From NCBI GenBank assembly GCA_030432295.1, contig JAUIHI010000008.1, positions 154,649-218,648 on the forward strand: a stretch of 64,000 nucleotides of DNA. The letters are read 5' to 3'. Positions within the stretch are counted from its first letter, which is position 1; every line of letters begins with the position of its first letter. A program made the position numbers and the translations under genes. Origin of the DNA: Anaerolineae bacterium. Its GTDB lineage: Bacteria; Chloroflexota; Anaerolineae; Caldilineales; Caldilineaceae. A model generated the notes under the pieces. The model was not told where the DNA came from. It made no database searches and saw only the letters and a program-made list of their open reading frames with translations. This document shows positions 6,877-16,209 of the stretch, piece after piece.

Positions 6877-8776
6877 CGATACCCCACGCAGCACGCAGCA
6901 CGCAACACGCAGCACCGCCCACACAATTCGCAATTCGCAACTCGCAATTCTCTTCCTCGCCTTCGCCCTTCGCCTCTTCCGGCTGGATTTTCAGGAATTG
7001 CGGGGCGACGAAGCTTTTGGCTACTTCTTCAGCCTGCGCGCCTACAACGATATTATCGCCGCCACCCTCGCCCTGCGCGAACCCCACCCGGTGGGCAGCT
7101 ATTTTCTCCAGCACCTCTGGCTGAGTTGGGCGGGCCACTCGGAATTCGCCCTGCGCTTTGTCAGCGTCTGGTTCGGTGTGCTGGCGGTGGCTCTGCTCTG
7201 GCGTCTGGCCCGTCGCCTGGAACTCTCCCCGGCGGCTGCTTCGGTTGGCGCGCTGCTGTTGGCTGTCAGCCCCTACGCCATCTGGCACAGCCAGGACGCC
7301 CGGATGTATTCGATTCTCCTGGCCCTGACTCTCGCCAGCACGTGGCTGATGGTAGAGGCATTGCAGCGGGGGCGCTGGCCGGTCTGGTTTCTCTACGTGG
7401 CGGTGAGCTGGCTGGCTCTGCACACCCATTACTTTGCCGTCTTCGTCCTGGCCGCGCAGAACTGCTTTGTCATCGGGCGGGCGCTGCTGATGCCCCGTGT
7501 GCGTTTCAGCGCGGTGCAGTGGGTGCAGTGGCAATTGGTGCTGGGCTTCTTCTATCTGCCCTGGTTCTTCACCGCGTCGGAGACTCTGACCGGCTACGGC
7601 GGCAACGGGGACTCCCCCGGCTTCTGGGAGATGGCCCAGCGTTCTCTGGCCGTCTTTGCCGCGGGGGAGAGCATTCCGGCGGACTGGCGCACGGGCGTCG
7701 CCGTCGGCGCGGGACTGTTGCTTCTGCTCGGCGGGTTTGCCCTATGGCGGGATGGGAGCAGCCGACGACGCACCCTCTTTCTGCTCCTGCTGCTCTGGGC
7801 CGTGCCTGTGCTGGCAACCTGGGCCAGCAGCCAGAGTCGCCCCATCTTCAACGAGCGCTATCTCATCGCCGCCGCGCCGCCCTTCTATCTGCTCCTGGCC
7901 GCCGCCGTCACTTACACATTTCGCTATTCGCTATTCGCTATTCGCTATTTTCCTTCCCTTCTGCTCGGATCACTCCTCATCTTCTCCCTTACCAATCACT
8001 TCTTTAATCCTGCCTACTCCAAAACCCGGGGCTGGCGGGAACTGGCCGAGGCCTTCCAGCGTTTCTCCGCGGGTCTGCCCCCGGAGCAGGTGCGTCTGGC
8101 CCAAAACTTTCCCGACCCGACGATCTGGTACTACTACACCGGCCCGCTGGAGCACATTGTCTTGCCGCCGGCGGCCAACGACGCTTCGGGTGCAAACGAA
8201 GCGGTCGCGGCGCTTGTGGCAGAGGGGGTGACGCGGGTCATCCTGCCTGTGCAGCCCGCGGCCTGGTGGGATGGCAGCGGAATCGGGTCTGCATCCCTGG
8301 CCGACCGCTATGCATTGAGCGCACACCTGCCCGTCGGCGTCTGGCCCCTGGAAATCTACAGCCGAGCCGGGGATAGCTTTACACCGCTTTCGGTTGAATT
8401 TGTCAACGGTCTGGCCTTGACCGGTCTGCTCGTCGAGCCGGATGTGCTCACCCCCGGTGGGCTGCTGGTGGTCTATCTGGCCTGGGACAGCGCCAACGCG
8501 GAATTGGGCGGCAGCGAGACGGTCTTCCTGCATCTGCTGGACGGGGCGGGGCAGATTGTGGCTCAGGTCGATGCGCCCTTCCCGACCGGTCCTGCCACGG
8601 ACGTGCAGGTCACGGACGTGCGGGCTACGTATGGTATACTTCTACCAGACACTTTGCCCGCTGGACCGGTTCGGCTGATCGGCGGATTGTATGATCCGTC
8701 CCTGCCCGGTGCGCCGAGAATTGGGACGACGACAGGCGCGGATTGGGTGGAACTGGGAAACCTGGCCGCGCCGTAA
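6869..8776 (+). CDS. GT39/ArnT-like membrane glycosyltransferase
   Basis: 635 residues from the ATG at 6869, which overlaps the upstream stop; CGCTGGAGG lies just before it. After a repeat-encoded N-terminus (RSTQHATRSTAHTIRNSQ) come about 12 TM helices. The first extracytoplasmic loop has FQELRGDEAFGYFF, the acidic motif of dolichol/undecaprenyl-phosphate-sugar-dependent GT-C enzymes, and a later loop has SQDARMYSILL. The C-terminal domain (about residues 400-635) is a soluble beta-rich region. It probably transfers a sugar from a lipid-linked donor to an envelope glycan. A YfhO-like protein and an O-antigen-ligase-like protein flank it, suggesting an envelope polysaccharide operon. Confidence 0.82.
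   Translation: MPDDTPRSTQHATRSTAHTIRNSQLAILFLAFALRLFRLDFQELRGDEAFGYFFSLRAYNDIIAATLALREPHPVGSYFLQHLWLSWAGHSEFALRFVSVWFGVLAVALLWRLARRLELSPAAASVGALLLAVSPYAIWHSQDARMYSILLALTLASTWLMVEALQRGRWPVWFLYVAVSWLALHTHYFAVFVLAAQNCFVIGRALLMPRVRFSAVQWVQWQLVLGFFYLPWFFTASETLTGYGGNGDSPGFWEMAQRSLAVFAAGESIPADWRTGVAVGAGLLLLLGGFALWRDGSSRRRTLFLLLLLWAVPVLATWASSQSRPIFNERYLIAAAPPFYLLLAAAVTYTFRYSLFAIRYFPSLLLGSLLIFSLTNHFFNPAYSKTRGWRELAEAFQRFSAGLPPEQVRLAQNFPDPTIWYYYTGPLEHIVLPPAANDASGANEAVAALVAEGVTRVILPVQPAAWWDGSGIGSASLADRYALSAHLPVGVWPLEIYSRAGDSFTPLSVEFVNGLALTGLLVEPDVLTPGGLLVVYLAWDSANAELGGSETVFLHLLDGAGQIVAQVDAPFPTGPATDVQVTDVRATYGILLPDTLPAGPVRLIGGLYDPSLPGAPRIGTTTGADWVELGNLAAP
6889..6950 (+). repeat. composite in-frame repeat (GCAGCAC units then ATTCGCA units)
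   Basis: The first 25 or so codons of the GT39-like gene are two adjacent repeat tracts: GCAGCACGCAGCACGCA-type at 6889-6917 and ATTCGCA heptamers at 6924-6950. The encoded N-terminus precedes the first TM helix and is probably dispensable. Confidence 0.75.
7918..7950 (+). repeat. in-frame heptamer repeat (ATTCGCT x4)
   Basis: Four near-perfect ATTCGCT heptamers inside the GT39-like gene, translated as FRYSLFAIRYF, lying within or next to a predicted TM helix. Confidence 0.8.
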
Positions 8777-8839
8777 TATTGAATTGTGTACAGCCCGGCC
8801 GCGCGGGACGCGTGGCCTACGAATCGTTTTGCAAGCCTA

Positions 8840-10300
8840 ATGCTCCAAACCAGCTTTCGCACATTCGAGCAACTGATCCTCTCCCCCAATCGCCCCATTC
8901 GGCGGACTGCCACTGGCCTGCTCTTGGCGGGCGGCGCGTTGGCCATCGCCCTGCTGGTGGGGGTCTTTGGCCCGCTGGTAGCCCTGGCATTGGCTGGCGC
9001 GATTGTGGGTGGAACAGCTATACTCCTGGACACCCATTGGGGCTTTGTGGCGCTGGTGGGTGTGGCCTTTGGCCTGCCCTTCGCCAGTCTGCCTTTCAGT
9101 ATCGGCTTCAAGCCCACTTTTCTGGATGTGGCTCTGGGTGCGCTCTTTTTTGTCTGGCTGATCAAACTGGTGACAGGCCAGGAGCGGGAATTTCTCGGCT
9201 CGCCCATCGGTCTGCTCGTGGGTCTGTTTATGCTGATGTCCCTCTTCAGCTTTCTCTTCGGGCTGACCCACAGCCCGCCTACCAGTTTTCTGGTGCGCCG
9301 CTTCGCCGAAATTTTTATCGGCATCGGTCTCTATTTTGCGGTGATCAATACCGTACGCACCCAGGCCGAGTTGGAATGGGTGGCCCGTTGGGTGCTGCTG
9401 GGAGGCTGGCTCTGTGCTGGGATTGCGGTGGTTTTCTACGCCATCCCGGAGGAGTGGACGGTCTGGGTGCTGGACCGGCTGGCTCGCTTCGACTACCCCG
9501 GCGGCTACGGCGCGCTGCGCTGGATCGAGGACGATACGGCTGGCACAATGCGGGCCATCGGCACAGCCGTAGACCCGAATGTGCTGGGCGGAATGATGAT
9601 TCTGGCCGCGGGCGCGCTGGCCCCCCACCTTTTCGCCCGGCGGCCTCTCTTCCCCCGCTGGCTGATCGCACTGATGCTGGCGACCACAACCCTGGCCCTC
9701 TACTGGACCTACAGCCGCACGGCACTCTTCGGGATGGCCGCAGCCCTGGCTTTGCCCGCGGTGCTCAAATATCGGCGGCTGATCCCCCTGGCGGTGGTGG
9801 GTGGGCTGCTGCTCTTTCTGCTGCCCCAGACCCAGGACTACGTGGCCCGGTTGCTGGAAGGATTGGCCGGCCAGGACCAGGCCACTCTTATGCGCTTTGG
9901 CGAATACAAAGACGCGCTGATTCTGATTGGCCGTTATCCGGTCTTTGGCGTCGGATTCACCGGCGTGCCGGACATCGACCTCTATTTGGGCGTCAGTATG
10001 CTCTATCTGATTATGGCCGAAAATATGGGCATCGTCGGAGTGGTGATCTTTTTGGCCGCAATGGCAGGCTTTTTTGTGATGCTTCTGCGCACCTGGCGGA
10101 CCACTGGGTTTGCGGTGGAGCGAGAGGCGTTGATTTTGGGCTTTGGCGGCGCGGTGCTGGGCGCGCTGGTCAGCGGCATCGCCGACCACTACTGGTTCAA
10201 TATGACCTACCCACACATGACCGTCCTCTTCTGGCTCTATCTGGGCATGGCCGCAGCCACCGTCCTAATCCAGCGGGCTGAGGGACAAAATCAGCAATGA
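8840..10300 (+). CDS. O-antigen ligase (Wzy_C) family membrane protein
   Basis: About 486 residues with 11-12 TM helices. The long loop between late helices holds the ligase-type segment ([14 protein letters not shown], and R-x-x-x-Y at [24 protein letters not shown]), typical of WaaL/Wzy-like O-glycan ligases and polymerases. It likely attaches or polymerises the glycan made by the upstream glycosyltransferase. The ATG at 8840 is used because the peptide before it is not membrane-like; a GTG at 8786 is possible. No strong ribosome site is seen. It is 63 nt downstream of the GT39-like gene and probably co-transcribed. Confidence 0.82.
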   Translation: MLQTSFRTFEQLILSPNRPIRRTATGLLLAGGALAIALLVGVFGPLVALALAGAIVGGTAILLDTHWGFVALVGVAFGLPFASLPFSIGFKPTFLDVALGALFFVWLIKLVTGQEREFLGSPIGLLVGLFMLMSLFSFLFGLTHSPPTSFLVRRFAEIFIGIGLYFAVINTVRTQAELEWVARWVLLGGWLCAGIAVVFYAIPEEWTVWVLDRLARFDYPGGYGALRWIEDDTAGTMRAIGTAVDPNVLGGMMILAAGALAPHLFARRPLFPRWLIALMLATTTLALYWTYSRTALFGMAAALALPAVLKYRRLIPLAVVGGLLLFLLPQTQDYVARLLEGLAGQDQATLMRFGEYKDALILIGRYPVFGVGFTGVPDIDLYLGVSMLYLIMAENMGIVGVVIFLAAMAGFFVMLLRTWRTTGFAVEREALILGFGGAVLGALVSGIADHYWFNMTYPHMTVLFWLYLGMAAATVLIQRAEGQNQQ

Positions 10301-10305
10301 ATAGA

Positions 10306-10382
10306 GGACGCAGATTACGCAGAAACGACGGATTTGCGCGGATATATCAGTGGCAATCCCATTTTCCGCGTAATCTGCGTCC
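10306..10382. repeat. inverted repeat, GGACGCAGATTACGC arms
   Basis: GGACGCAGATTACGC (10306-10320) and its exact reverse complement (10368-10382) bracket 47 nt between the ligase gene and the STAS gene. Related to the CGCTGATGAACGC repeats seen near 18.4, 18.9, 30.45 and 46.7 kb. Confidence 0.8.
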
Positions 10383-10402
10383 CATCGGAACAGGCATAAG
10401 AG

Positions 10403-10768
10403 ATGCAGTTAATTGTCAGCAGTGGCGTGAAGTGGGAAATGGTGATTCTGGGCGGCGAGATTACCAGCGTAGACACCGGCGAATTGGAGGACCTCTTCCA
10501 ACGCTTTCTCACTGTGGGCCATTACAATGTGATTGTGGATATGTCACGGGTTGCGTACATCGGCAGCGCGGGGCTGGCATTGCTCATCCGCTACACAAAT
10601 GCTTTTCGCCGCTGGGAACGGGGCGATCTCCACATGGCCGCGCTTTCACCGGCGGTCAACAATCTTTTGGAAGTGACTGGACTGGTCACTGAGGAACGTT
10701 CCCACTTTTCCATCTATCCCACTGTGGATGCGGCCAAAGCAGCCGCACAGAAACGGGCAACACAATGA
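10403..10768 (+). CDS. STAS-domain anti-sigma-factor antagonist
   Basis: 121 residues forming a single STAS domain: [19 protein letters not shown], then [19 protein letters not shown] with the conserved serine (IGSAG) that partner-switching kinases phosphorylate. It should bind an anti-sigma factor/kinase; no such partner is encoded nearby. The stop overlaps the lipA start (ATGA), so the two are translationally coupled, an unusual pairing with no obvious functional link. Confidence 0.85.
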   Translation: MQLIVSSGVKWEMVILGGEITSVDTGELEDLFQRFLTVGHYNVIVDMSRVAYIGSAGLALLIRYTNAFRRWERGDLHMAALSPAVNNLLEVTGLVTEERSHFSIYPTVDAAKAAAQKRATQ

Positions 10769-11781
10769 CACACAATCCCAGCGCAGGAAACGGAACAACC
10801 GTTGAGATCAACCCGATGGGCACAATCCGTCTGGAACCCATCCCCGCGCAGGCAAATGGCGGCACGCCCGGCCAGTTGACCCCAGGCCGTCGCCCGGAGT
10901 GGCTGCGGGTGCGGGCCGCGGATTCGCCCAAATATCGGGAATTGAAGGGGCTGTTTCGGGGAAAAAGTCTGCACACCGTCTGCGAAGAGGCGATGTGCCC
11001 CAACATCGGCGAATGCTGGGGGCGAGGTACAGCCACTTTTCTGCTGATGGGCGACACCTGCACCCGCAGTTGTGGCTTCTGCAAAATCAAGACGGGCCGC
11101 CCCGGTCTGCTCGACCCGGAGGAACCCAGACGGGTGGGCGAGAGCGTGGCCGCGATGAGTCTGCAACACGCGGTCCTCACCAGCGTCAACCGGGACGAAC
11201 AGTCCGACGGGGGCGCGTGGGTCTTTGCCGAGAGCATCTACTGGATTCGTCGCTTGCAGCCGGGCTGCACAATCGAAGTGCTGATCCCCGACTTCAAAGG
11301 AGATGGGGCCGCCTTGCAAACGGTGATGGATGCCAAACCGGAGATTCTCAACCACAACACCGAGACGGTTCCCCGGCTCTACCGGACCGTGCGTCCCCAG
11401 GCCCAGTACCACCGCACCCTGCAACTGTTGCAGAATGCCAAAGCGATGGACCCGCTGGCCCTGACCAAATCCGGTCTGATGCTGGGGTTGGGCGAGAGTT
11501 GGGACGAGCTACTGCAGGTGTTGGACGACTTGGCCGCCCACGGCGTGGATATTCTGACCCTGGGCCAATATCTCCAGCCCAGCCGCTTCCACCTGCCCAT
11601 TCAGGCCTATTACACGCCGGAACAATTTGATGTTTTGAAGGAAGAGGGGCTGGCCCGGGGCTTCCGTTGGGTGGAGAGTGGCCCTCTGGTGCGCAGCAGC
11701 TATCACGCCGACGGCCAGGCCCATTTGAGCCAGCGCAAGGATATCGGCCAGGGAGCTGGGCTGGGGATTGGCGTGGCCTGA
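10765..11781 (+). CDS. lipA: lipoyl synthase
   Basis: 338 residues. Radical SAM enzyme inserting two sulfurs into octanoyl groups on lipoate-dependent proteins. The N-terminal auxiliary cluster cysteines are in [12 protein letters not shown]. The radical SAM motif CTRSCGFC is at about residues 98-105, and the C-terminal RSSYHADG motif supplies the Ser ligand of the auxiliary cluster. Length and motifs are complete. It overlaps the STAS gene by 4 nt and converges with dusB with no gap (lipA stop next to dusB stop). Confidence 0.96.
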   Translation: MTHNPSAGNGTTVEINPMGTIRLEPIPAQANGGTPGQLTPGRRPEWLRVRAADSPKYRELKGLFRGKSLHTVCEEAMCPNIGECWGRGTATFLLMGDTCTRSCGFCKIKTGRPGLLDPEEPRRVGESVAAMSLQHAVLTSVNRDEQSDGGAWVFAESIYWIRRLQPGCTIEVLIPDFKGDGAALQTVMDAKPEILNHNTETVPRLYRTVRPQAQYHRTLQLLQNAKAMDPLALTKSGLMLGLGESWDELLQVLDDLAAHGVDILTLGQYLQPSRFHLPIQAYYTPEQFDVLKEEGLARGFRWVESGPLVRSSYHADGQAHLSQRKDIGQGAGLGIGVA

Positions 11782-12912
11782 TCAGGCAGGAATTAGCGTG
11801 GCTTTGGGGGAATAATTGGTCTGTTTCGCCGCGGATTGACTCTGCTCTTCTGAGGAGTCGCAGTCGTCGGATGTCTCTTCCCCGTCGTCGTCGGGCGCAG
11901 AATCGACGGTAAAGTCGCCCACCCGCTCGACGACGGCATCCAGCAGTTCGTGGAAACTCTCCACCGACTGGACTGTGACCAGCCCCAAATGCAGATCTTT
12001 GATGCCCGCATAGCCCTTCAGATAGCGGGCGATGTGTTTGCGCACCAGAATCAGGGCCAGGTCCTCGCCGTAGAAATCGAGCATCAGCGCGAAATGGCGA
12101 CGGATGAATAGGGCTTTCTCAGCAAAGCTGACTTCGTGGCGATCCCGGCGCTGGAAAATCCACGGGTGACCGATGGCCCCCCGCCCGATCATCACCGCCG
12201 CGCAGCCCGTGCGTGCTTTGATGGCCGCGATGTCTGCCGCTGTGGCCACATCGCCGTTGCCGATCACCGGCACGTCCGCCACCTCCACCAGATCGGCGAT
12301 GGCGTCCCAGTTGGCCTGGCCGCTGTAGCTCTGCTCTTTGGTGCGCCCGTGTACAGCTACCAGACTGGCCCCGTTGTCCGTCATCGCCTGCACCACATCC
12401 CGATAGTTGAGGGAATCCCCATCCCAGCCCAGGCGGATTTTGCCGGTGACCGGCACGGATAGCACACGGGTGAGCGCGGCGAAGATGCGCCCGATTTTGT
12501 CCGGCTCCCGCAGCAGACCCGCGCCCGCGCCCCGCCCGCTCACTTTGCGCACGGAGCAGCCCATATTGATGTCGATAATCGATGGCCCTAAGGGTTCGAT
12601 ACGCTGGGCCGCCTCCACCAGCAGTTCCACACTATTGCCAAAAATCTGGAAGACAATTGGCCGCTCGTGAGGGGCGTAGGCCAGAATGCGCCGGGTGCGG
12701 TCGTTGATCTCCTTGCCCTGAGTAATGGCATCGGCGGAGGCGAATTCGGTGTAGCTCATAGCCGAGCCGTAGTCGTAGCAGAGGGAGCGGTAGGGGAGAT
12801 CGCTGAAACCCGCCATCGGTGACAGAATCACATCGCCGTAGACGGGCACATCCCGCACCCAGAAAGTGGGGGAGACTTCTTTGGATGGGTTCGTTGTGGA
12901 CACTTCATTCAT
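11782..12912 (-). CDS. dusB: tRNA-dihydrouridine synthase (DusB family)
   Basis: 376 residues; an FMN TIM barrel that reduces uridines in tRNA D-loops with NADPH. It shows LSPMAGFSDLPYRSLC, the DINMGCSVRKVSGRGAGAGLL segment with the catalytic Cys, VHGRTKEQSYSG and the phosphate-binding VIGNGDVATAADI / MIGRGAIGHPWIF. The last 40 or so residues are a low-complexity acidic/Ser tail not typical of the family. It is transcribed toward lipA, and the two stop codons abut. Confidence 0.93.
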   Translation of the reverse strand: MNEVSTTNPSKEVSPTFWVRDVPVYGDVILSPMAGFSDLPYRSLCYDYGSAMSYTEFASADAITQGKEINDRTRRILAYAPHERPIVFQIFGNSVELLVEAAQRIEPLGPSIIDINMGCSVRKVSGRGAGAGLLREPDKIGRIFAALTRVLSVPVTGKIRLGWDGDSLNYRDVVQAMTDNGASLVAVHGRTKEQSYSGQANWDAIADLVEVADVPVIGNGDVATAADIAAIKARTGCAAVMIGRGAIGHPWIFQRRDRHEVSFAEKALFIRRHFALMLDFYGEDLALILVRKHIARYLKGYAGIKDLHLGLVTVQSVESFHELLDAVVERVGDFTVDSAPDDDGEETSDDCDSSEEQSQSAAKQTNYSPKATLIPA

Positions 12913-12987
12913 CTGATAACTTTACTTTCAAACGAGGGCGTGGTTCATTGGAAGGGTTCGGCATCTTACCAATTCGAGACGAGGAGT

Positions 12988-13174
12988 AGGCACGCCCACG
13001 TGCCGGTCGTGGTCGAGTCATCGCCGCACGTGGGCGTGCGGCACTTCTCTCGGTGTGCCTACTCCTCTCGGTGTGCGGCACTCCTCACTATTTGTAAAGA
13101 GCGTTTGACGGCAAGATGAACGACGCCAAAATGAGTGATGAAACGTGAGATCGCACGATCGTTCTCACGTTTCA
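12988..13174. repeat. two palindromic elements in a 306-bp gene-free stretch
   Basis: No gene is seen from 12913 to 13218. CACGCCCACGTGC (12991-13003) pairs with GCACGTGGGCGTG (13026-13038) and is followed by repeated CTCTCGGTGTG units. A second palindrome, TGAAACGTGAGA/TCTCACGTTTCA (13139-13150 and 13163-13174), shares its arms with a hairpin at 36746-36808. Confidence 0.75.
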
Positions 13175-13218
13175 CTCCTCTTACAGTCAGCAGGTCTATC
13201 AGCTCACCTGCCCGCCCC

Positions 13219-13707
13219 CTATTCTATCACCATCAGCGCCACATTCGCTTTGACCAGCCGGGAGAAGAATTGGGCTGTGCGCCACTTTTTCAGCAGCGGT
13301 CCGGGAACATCGCTCTCCCGTTTCAAACGACGAAAGCCGAAGCGCAGGTAGTAGGCCACATTGTGACCGCCGCAAAAAAGATAGATCGGGCGGGGGAATT
13401 CGGCCACAAAATGGGCGATCAGCTTGCCGCCGATGCCCTGGCCCCGGGCCTCTGGCTCCACCACCAGACTGCCAAACTCCCGCACACCTTCGCCCCAATC
13501 CTTCATCTGGGCAAAGCCGAGAATGGCCCCGTCCCCGGCCTCTGCCATGACAAAGCGCTGCCATTCCAGCTTTGTGGGGTCCAGCCGTTCGCGCAGAATG
13601 CGGCGGAAGATCAGCCAGCGTTCGTCGCGACGGGCAGGGCGCAGGGCGAGGGCTTCGGTTCCCTGGGCCGACCCTTCTGCCGCAAACTCTTTGCGCTCTT
13701 CACCCAT
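13219..13707 (-). CDS. GNAT-family N-acetyltransferase
   Basis: 162 residues. Acetyl-CoA binding signature LVVEPEARGQGIGGKLI (V-x-P-x-x-R-G-x-G-I-G) at about residues 82-98, followed by the YLRFGFRRL segment of motif B. The first 20 residues are polar and variable. The substrate cannot be predicted. It stands alone, divergent from uspA. Confidence 0.8.
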   Translation of the reverse strand: MGEERKEFAAEGSAQGTEALALRPARRDERWLIFRRILRERLDPTKLEWQRFVMAEAGDGAILGFAQMKDWGEGVREFGSLVVEPEARGQGIGGKLIAHFVAEFPRPIYLFCGGHNVAYYLRFGFRRLKRESDVPGPLLKKWRTAQFFSRLVKANVALMVIE

Positions 13708-13770
13708 CGATTCTGCTCCAATCCCATTTTTCTCTCATCAAAAAGCAAAGTTTACGGGGCAAAAGACGCG

Positions 13771-13800
13771 TTAGCCATACTTTTCCCAAGCCTGTATACT
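13771..13800 (+). promoter_or_regulatory. possible promoter of uspA
   Basis: TTAGCC (13771-13776), an 18-nt spacer and TATACT (13795-13800). It would give a leader of about 200 nt before uspA. The -35 match is weak. Confidence 0.35.
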
Positions 13801-14009
13801 ATAGGTGTTTGTCACAGCCTACAAATCCCTGTTGGAACGCCAACTGTTGGAGCGCCGACTGTCCAGACACGACAACGGATCTTTCGGGTGCATCCTGGAT
13901 ATGGGGAGAGTTGGCCGCTTTCAGAAAAGCTGCCAGGCCTGATCTCCTGAATTTGGGACACACCCTCATCTTTCTGTGAATTTCCATGCAAGCACAAGGA
14001 GACTGTACG

Positions 14010-14483
14010 ATGGCTGTTCTTTACAAAAAAATTCTTCTCCCGCTGGATGGGTCGGAGTTTGCCGCCGAGGCTCTGCCCCACGCCGAGGAAATGGCCCGCA
14101 CGTCCGGGGCCAAACTGGTCCTCTTTCAGGTTGTGGTGGATACGCCGGACTATGTGGTAGCCCAGATGGAAGGCGTGGGGATTACGACTGTAGCCCACGA
14201 CGAATCGAAACAAAACCAGGCCCTGGACACGGCCCAGAGCTATCTGGACGATCTGGTCGCCAGCCTGCGACATCGCCAGATCGACGTCGCAGCCGACATC
14301 GGCGGCGGAGACCCGGCCACAGCGATTGTCGAATATGCCCAGCGTCAGGCCGTCGATCTGATTGTGATGTCCACCCACGGGCGCACGGGGCTGGCCCGCT
14401 GGGCCTATGGCAGTGTCGCCCACAAAGTTTTGCAGGCTGCGCCCTGTGCCGTTCTGGTTGTGCGTCCCAAGGGCTTCGCATAG
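14010..14483 (+). CDS. universal stress protein A family
   Basis: 157 residues with one Usp domain. The N-terminus YKKILLPLDGSEFAAEAL contains the first ATP-binding strand. The C-terminal HGRTGLARWAYGSVAHKVL fits G-x2-G-x9-G-(S/T), the ATP-binding class of UspA. The ATG at 14010 is preferred over 13986 because AAGGAG lies 8 nt upstream. A strong terminator follows at 14632. Confidence 0.9.
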   Translation: MAVLYKKILLPLDGSEFAAEALPHAEEMARTSGAKLVLFQVVVDTPDYVVAQMEGVGITTVAHDESKQNQALDTAQSYLDDLVASLRHRQIDVAADIGGGDPATAIVEYAQRQAVDLIVMSTHGRTGLARWAYGSVAHKVLQAAPCAVLVVRPKGFA

Positions 14484-14512
14484 CCTTTTGGCTGGGCATT
14501 GCGAAAATGACG

Positions 14513-14604
14513 CCAGTGCAAAAACCGAGTTTTTGACGAAGGTGGCTGGGAATCCCAGAAGTGAGTCGGCCTTAAAAACTCGGTTTTTGGGTTTCTTGCA
14601 CTGG
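14513..14604. repeat. nested inverted repeat, CCAGTGCAA / AAAACCGAGTTTTT arms
   Basis: CCAGTGCAA (14513-14521) pairs with TTGCACTGG (14596-14604); just inside, AAAAACCGAGTTTTT pairs with AAAAACTCGGTTTTT (14574-14588). A close relative with ACCGGGTTTCTC arms is at 48467-48530. Confidence 0.8.
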
Positions 14605-14631
14605 ACTCGAAAACCAATCCAAGAAAATCGA

Positions 14632-14671
14632 CAGGGCAGAGGCAATCGCGATTGCCTCTGCCCTGTTTTTT
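14632..14671 (+). terminator. strong intrinsic terminator after uspA
   Basis: A 34-nt perfect palindrome starting CAGGGCAGAGGCAATCG (14632-14665) is followed by six T on the plus strand. It separates uspA from the convergent oxidoreductase gene. Confidence 0.9.
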
Positions 14672-14686
14672 CCACAGAACGGAAGA

Positions 14687-15586
14687 TTACTCGGCAGCCG
14701 CGCCGACGGTCACGCCGCTCAAATTTTCCAGGGCCTTGACCAGCGCGTGGTTGCCCTCTTCGCCCAGCCCCATCTGCTGCAACGTGCGGTAAAGGTTGAA
14801 GATCAGCCCGGTCGCCATCACCGGCACGCCCAGATCGTCGGCCTCTTTCAGAATCAGGCGCACATCCTTCTGCTGCAAATTGATGGTGAATCCGGGCCGC
14901 CAGTCCCGGTTCATAATCTGGGGTCCCCGATTGGCCAGCATCCAGCTACCCGCCGCACCGCCGGTGACCGCATTCAGGCACTTCTCCAGGTCCACGCCAC
15001 CCGCCTGGGCAAAGACCATCGCCTCGCACATAGCCAGGCAGTTGCCCACCACCAAAATCTGGTTGACCAGCTTGACCGTCTGGCCCGCGCCCTGCGCGCC
15101 CACGTGGGTAATCGTCTTACCCATCGCCTGGAAAGCTGGCATAGCCCGCTCCACATCTGCGTCTGCGCCGCCAATCATAATGCTCAGCGTGCCTTTGGCC
15201 GCGCCTTCGCTGCCGCCACTGATTGGCGCATCCAGCATCTGCACGCCTTTGGCGTTGAGTTGCTTGGCGATCTCAATCGTGGCCTGGGGGCTGATGGTGC
15301 TCATGTCGATGACCAGACTGCCCGATTTGGCCCCGTGGATGATGCCGTTCTCGCCCAGGATGACCGCCTCCACATCCGGCGTGTCGCTGACACAGGTGAT
15401 GATAATATCGCTATTGGCGGCCACGTCCTGGGGACTGCTGCCGATGACTGCGCCGTCTTTCGCCAACTCTTCCGAGCGGCTGACTGTGCGGTTCCATACC
15501 CGCACGCTGAAGCCGTTTTTCAACAAATTGCGGACCATTCCTCGGCCCATAATGCCCAGACCAACAAATCCGATGCGCTCAGCCAT
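14687..15586 (-). CDS. 3-hydroxyisobutyrate dehydrogenase-family NAD(P)-dependent oxidoreductase
   Basis: 299 residues from the ATG at 15584-15586, which follows AGGAGA. N-terminal Rossmann motif GFVGLGIMGRGMVRNLLKNG; substrate-binding DAPISGGSEGAAKGTLSIMIGG; catalytic Lys in GQTVKLVNQILV; C-terminal helix with QQKDVRLILKEADD. It belongs to the HIBADH/tartronate-semialdehyde reductase/GLYR superfamily; sequence alone does not separate these substrates. Monocistronic. Confidence 0.88.
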   Translation of the reverse strand: MAERIGFVGLGIMGRGMVRNLLKNGFSVRVWNRTVSRSEELAKDGAVIGSSPQDVAANSDIIITCVSDTPDVEAVILGENGIIHGAKSGSLVIDMSTISPQATIEIAKQLNAKGVQMLDAPISGGSEGAAKGTLSIMIGGADADVERAMPAFQAMGKTITHVGAQGAGQTVKLVNQILVVGNCLAMCEAMVFAQAGGVDLEKCLNAVTGGAAGSWMLANRGPQIMNRDWRPGFTINLQQKDVRLILKEADDLGVPVMATGLIFNLYRTLQQMGLGEEGNHALVKALENLSGVTVGAAAE

Positions 15587-15698
15587 TGGTTTTCTCCTCT
15601 GTGGGGGAATTCGATGATTGTTGTGTGGCACAACCTGTCTGCTTGCGCCACTGGTATAGGATAACAAAACAGGCCCGCTCTGTCGAGTTTCTTTTGCT

Positions 15699-16148
15699 TT
15701 ACAGCCTGCTCTGCCCAATCGAAAAGAGGATGACCGTCAACAGCGCGCAGCCGATGGCCGCCAAGTGATAGCCGTTGATCCGCTCACCCATCAGCACAAT
15801 CCCCACCAGCACAGAAGTGGTCAGAATCGAAAGCACCGCATAGAGCGCGTAGTGGCTGGCTCCGAAGCGGCTGTAGAGGAAGTAGAAGCCCAGGAAAGTG
15901 AAGTAGAAACCGGCTCCACTGACCAGTGCCCATTGCCAATTACGGCGCAGATAGGCAGCCCCATCCACAGCAGGCATAAAGGGCATACTGACGCCGAAGG
16001 CGACGGCGCAGACGACCAGTGCGGAGAGGATGAATAAAAATGGGTTTGCGACCACTTCCGCCTTGCGCTGGCCGAAGGCGAAGAGTCCATTGCCCACCGC
16101 GGCCAGCAGCGCTACGGAGAGGGCGGGGAGCAGGGAGGAGAGTTGCAT
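15699..16148 (-). CDS. small EamA/DMT-like multi-TM membrane protein
   Basis: 149 residues with five hydrophobic segments. It resembles one EamA repeat: ALYAVLSILTTSVLVGIVLMGERINGYHLAAIGCALLTVILF is the typical last two helices. The half-size length suggests a dimeric transporter. The substrate is unknown. The ATG at 16146-16148 follows AAGGAA; its upstream region also holds the divergent promoter of the structured RNA. Confidence 0.7.
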   Translation of the reverse strand: MQLSSLLPALSVALLAAVGNGLFAFGQRKAEVVANPFLFILSALVVCAVAFGVSMPFMPAVDGAAYLRRNWQWALVSGAGFYFTFLGFYFLYSRFGASHYALYAVLSILTTSVLVGIVLMGERINGYHLAAIGCALLTVILFSIGQSRL

Positions 16149-16174
16149 CGTATGAGTTCCTTTGGTAGTTTTTT

Positions 16175-16203
16175 TTGACACGCACATCTGCCTGTGCTAG
16201 TCT
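16175..16203 (+). promoter_or_regulatory. strong sigma-70-type promoter of a structured RNA
   Basis: Consensus TTGACA (16175-16180), exactly 17 nt, then TGC-TAGTCT (-10 at 16198-16203 with an extended TGn). It points away from the EamA-like gene and toward mtnA. Transcription would begin near 16210. Confidence 0.65.
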
Positions 16204-16209
16204 ACTCGT

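Noticed and set aside
8837..10216. 459-codon minus-strand ORF over the O-antigen-ligase-like gene
   Set aside because: The translation is Gln/His-rich antisense of hydrophobic codons, a usual shadow of membrane-protein genes.
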